In this document: positions 44,935-47,312 of the stretch, piece after piece
Layout: each line of letters opens with the position of its first letter
How positions within the stretch are numbered: position 1 is the first letter of the stretch
NCBI RefSeq assembly: GCF_001476285.1
Contig: NZ_LDRU01000035.1
Location: forward strand, 1 to 47,312
Direction: 5' to 3'
Source: Microbacterium testaceum
GTDB lineage: Bacteria > Actinomycetota > Actinomycetes > Actinomycetales > Microbacteriaceae
DNA: 47,312 nucleotides
Notes under the pieces: model-generated
Seen by the model: only the letters and a program-made list of their open reading frames with translations
Told to the model about the DNA's origin: nothing
The model's database searches: none
Translations under genes and position numbers: made by a program

Positions 44935-45876
44935 ATGTCGGGCAAGGTGTACGTGATCCATGACAACCCCTCGTGGTTGCCGCCGTTCCGGGCGGCCTTC
45001 GACGCCGAGGGGGTGCCGCTCGAGGAGTGGCTGTTGACCGAGGGGGCGATCGACCTCTCGTCCGAGCCGCCGGAGGGCGTGTTCTGGTCGCGATTGAGCG
45101 CCTCTGCGCACACCCGCGATCGAGCGCTCAGCAAGGACTATGGTCGGGCGGTGCTGCGGTGGCTCTCGGCATGGGGTCGCACCGTCATCAACGGTGCCGA
45201 CGTCCTGGAGCTCGAGGTGAGCAAGGTCGCGCAGCACGTGGCCCTCCAGCACGCGGGCATCGAGGTCGCGCGCACCGTCGCCGTGCTCGGCACCGATGGG
45301 ATCGTCGAGCGGGCGGCTGAGTTCGGTGCCCCCTTCATCAGCAAGCACAACCAGGGCGGCAAGGGTCTCGGTGTGCGTCGGTGGGACTCCGTCGACGAGT
45401 TCGCGGCGTGGGTCGACGGCCCCGACTTCGAGCCGTCGCCCGACGGGATCACGCTGCTCCAGGAGCTGCTCGTCGCCAAGGCGCCGTTCATCACACGCGC
45501 GGAGTTCGTCGCCGGCTCGCTCGTCTACGCGGTGCGGGTCGACACCAGCGCGGGCAGCTTCGAACTGTGCCCGGCCGAGGCGTGCGCGATCCCCGGAGCC
45601 GACGGCGTCGAGCCCGAGCCGATGTTCCGCCGCCGCGATGACGTGGATCCCGAGCTCGTCGACCGATACCTCGCGTTCCTCGCCGCCGAGGGCATCGGCA
45701 TCGCCGGCATCGAGTTCATCGAGACGCGCGACGGACGCACGGTCACCTACGACGTCAACACGAACACGAACTACAACCCCGACGTCGAGGCGACGGCTCC
45801 CCGCTCGGGACCGCGCGAGATCGCGCGGTGGCTCGGCTCCCTCCTGCCGCAGGAAGTGGTCGGAGCTCGTGGCTGA
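44935..45876 (+). CDS. ATP-grasp ligase, RimK-like
   Basis: A 313-residue ATP-grasp enzyme, expected to join a carboxylate to an amine or thiol through an acyl phosphate. The N-terminal preATP-grasp region is 1-95. The glycine-rich loop SKHNQGGKGLGV (136-147) binds ATP, with Lys137 and Lys143. Metal ligands are Glu260 and the TYDVNTNTNYN motif (271-281: Asp273, Asn275, Asn277). It is closest in style to RimK/glutathione-synthetase-like ligases of unknown substrate. Its 3' end overlaps the MetY-like gene by 8 bp, so the two are coupled and probably act in one pathway. Confidence 0.88.
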   Translation: MSGKVYVIHDNPSWLPPFRAAFDAEGVPLEEWLLTEGAIDLSSEPPEGVFWSRLSASAHTRDRALSKDYGRAVLRWLSAWGRTVINGADVLELEVSKVAQHVALQHAGIEVARTVAVLGTDGIVERAAEFGAPFISKHNQGGKGLGVRRWDSVDEFAAWVDGPDFEPSPDGITLLQELLVAKAPFITRAEFVAGSLVYAVRVDTSAGSFELCPAEACAIPGADGVEPEPMFRRRDDVDPELVDRYLAFLAAEGIGIAGIEFIETRDGRTVTYDVNTNTNYNPDVEATAPRSGPREIARWLGSLLPQEVVGARG

Positions 45877-47182
45877 GGCATCGCCGCCCCACGTCGAGTG
45901 GGACGGCTTCGGCTTCCAGACGCGCCAGGTGCACGCCGGCGAGGTCGAAGACCTCACGCACGGTTCCCGCATCACCCCGGTTCACCTGTCGGCGGCATAT
46001 CGCTTCGCGTCCTTCCAGGAGGCGACGGACCGGTTCGCCGGTGCCGATCTCGGACACCTCTATTCGCGCAATCTCAACCCGACGAACCAGGTGGCGGAGC
46101 GACGCCTGGCCTCTCTCGAGGGCGGCAGCGGGGCGATCGTCGTCGGGTCCGGGCAGGCGGCGATCACGACCGCCCTGCTGGCGCTGGCGGGAAGCGGCGA
46201 ACACATCGTCTCGACCGCGAGCATCTACAGCGGCACGCGCGTGCTCTTCGATCGCACGTTCGCGCGCATGGGCGTCACCGTCGAGTACGTCTGGAACCCC
46301 GACGACGAGGCGGAGTGGGACGCCCTCATCCGCCCCGAGACGAAGGCGATCTTCACCGAGACGCTCCCCAACCCCAAGAACGACGTGGTCGACGTCGCCG
46401 CCGTCGCCCGCATCGCGAAGCGCCACGGCATCCCTCTGATCGTCGACAACACCATCGCGACACCGTTCCTGATCCGCCCGATCGAGCACGGCGCCGACGT
46501 CGTGGTGCACTCGGCCACGAAGTTCCTCTCGGGACACGGGGCGAACCTCGCCGGGGCGGTGGTCGACGGCGGAACGTTCGACTGGGTGGCATCCGATCGC
46601 TCGTATCCCGCGATCACCGCGACGCCGATCGCCGAGCATGCGTCGTACGTCGACGCGTTCGGCCCGCGCGCCTTCGAGTTCTCGCTGCGGTTCGGGATCG
46701 CGAACGACACGGGACCCGCGCTGTCTCCGCTCAACGGCTTCCTCTTGCAGCAGGGCATGGAGACGCTGTCGGTGCGCATGCGGCAGCACCTCGCCTCCGC
46801 CCGCACGATCGCCGAGTGGCTCGAGCACCAGCCCGTCGTCGAGAGCGTCGACTACGCGGGACTCCCGTCGCACCCGCAGCACGCTCTCGCCGTGCGCGAT
46901 TACGGCGGGCAGTCGGGCTCGGTGTTCTCCTTCACCGTGCGCGGGGGACGACCGGCGGCCGAACGGTTCTTCGACGCGCTCAGGCTGTTCAGCCGCATGA
47001 CGAACATCGGTGACACCCGCTCGATGGCGCTGCATCCGGCGACTACGACGCACCTCGGCTTCACGCAAGAGACGCGCGACCGCCTGGGCATCGGCGACGG
47101 ACTCATCCGCCTGTCGATCGGGCTCGAGGATGCCGAAGACCTGATCGCCGACCTCGACGAGGCGCTGCGCGCGGTGGCGTAG
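45869..47182 (+). CDS. metY: O-acetylhomoserine sulfhydrylase-type PLP enzyme (MetY-like)
   Basis: A 437-residue Cys/Met-metabolism PLP enzyme. FGFQTRQVHAG at the start, YSRNLNPTNQVAERRLASLE (65-84) and PLP-binding Lys218 in VVHSATKFLSGHG are diagnostic. Asp193 in IVDNTIATP contacts the pyridine nitrogen. Length fits MetY (about 430) rather than MetB/MetC (about 390). The reaction would be O-acetylhomoserine plus sulfide to homocysteine. The GTG start overlaps the ATP-grasp gene. Coupling to a RimK-like ligase is unusual for plain methionine biosynthesis, so the acceptor could differ. Symbol is tentative. Confidence 0.88.
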   Translation: MAEASPPHVEWDGFGFQTRQVHAGEVEDLTHGSRITPVHLSAAYRFASFQEATDRFAGADLGHLYSRNLNPTNQVAERRLASLEGGSGAIVVGSGQAAITTALLALAGSGEHIVSTASIYSGTRVLFDRTFARMGVTVEYVWNPDDEAEWDALIRPETKAIFTETLPNPKNDVVDVAAVARIAKRHGIPLIVDNTIATPFLIRPIEHGADVVVHSATKFLSGHGANLAGAVVDGGTFDWVASDRSYPAITATPIAEHASYVDAFGPRAFEFSLRFGIANDTGPALSPLNGFLLQQGMETLSVRMRQHLASARTIAEWLEHQPVVESVDYAGLPSHPQHALAVRDYGGQSGSVFSFTVRGGRPAAERFFDALRLFSRMTNIGDTRSMALHPATTTHLGFTQETRDRLGIGDGLIRLSIGLEDAEDLIADLDEALRAVA

Positions 47183-47312
47183 CGGGCGCTCGCCGGCTTG
47201 CGTTCGCGCACCGGGTCACGGGTGCGGTGCTGCACGAGGGTCGACGCCCGGCATCCCTCGTTCAGTGTCCGAAACACCCGGACGTATCTCGAGTGTGATG
47301 TCTCAGGACATC
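47183..47312. other. Right-edge spacer
   Basis: No gene is visible in the last 130 bp. It contains AGTGTCCGAAACAC near 47265, resembling the ends of the type A palindrome at 32255, and the short palindrome GATGTCTCAGGACATC at 47297-47312, cut by the window edge. Confidence 0.6.

Overview
The window is high-GC actinobacterial chromosomal DNA. Gene order and protein sequences fit Microbacteriaceae, most likely Microbacterium or a close relative; the genus is inferred from gene content, not from a marker search. It carries the replication origin. Genes left of about 14 kb (dnaA, dnaN, recF, dciA, gyrB, gyrA, DUF3566, tRNA-Ile, tRNA-Ala) lie on the minus strand. Genes to the right (rpmH, rnpA, yidD, yidC, jag, rsmG, parA, parB) lie on the plus strand. 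The two arms therefore diverge from DnaA-box-rich DNA on both sides of dnaA.

The first ~118 bases are not genomic. They match a degraded Illumina P7/Nextera adapter preceded by a T-rich run, so this end of the contig is a sequencing read-through artefact. Next come crgA, a zinc-finger rhomboid protease and a cyclophilin, a small membrane protein, a YbaK-type deacylase, a NUDIX hydrolase and the two tRNAs that classically follow gyrA in actinobacteria.

The most unusual region is 17.3-22.6 kb. Between rsmG and parA, genes that are normally close together, lie about 5.3 kb with no convincing gene but eight near-perfect parS sites (core TTTCACGTGAAA). The last parS overlaps the parA start codon. 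It looks like a dedicated centromere-like ParB loading platform. No parS site was seen elsewhere in the window.

From 24.5 to 33.8 kb the order resembles the mycobacterial parB to pcnA region: a small conserved gene, trxA, trxB, murJ, a DUF6049 secreted protein, an extra two-domain methyltransferase and the CCA-adding enzyme. From 33.8 to 47.2 kb the region is accessory. It holds a PadR regulator with a HAAS-type membrane protein, a GAF regulator with ExaC-type aldehyde dehydrogenase and DUF779, an ABC-2 exporter with a DesKR-like two-component system, a probable PvuRts1I/AbaSI-family modification-dependent endonuclease, and an ATP-grasp ligase overlapping a MetY-type sulfhydrylase. Intergenic spaces here contain long imperfect palindromes, one family present twice.

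Two chromosome-scale patterns stand out. The heptamer GGATGCC/GGCATCC occurs about 80 times, several-fold more than base composition predicts, often at the cost of rarer codons. Several genes also have a TANNNT -10 box 6-7 nt before the start codon, suggesting leaderless transcripts.
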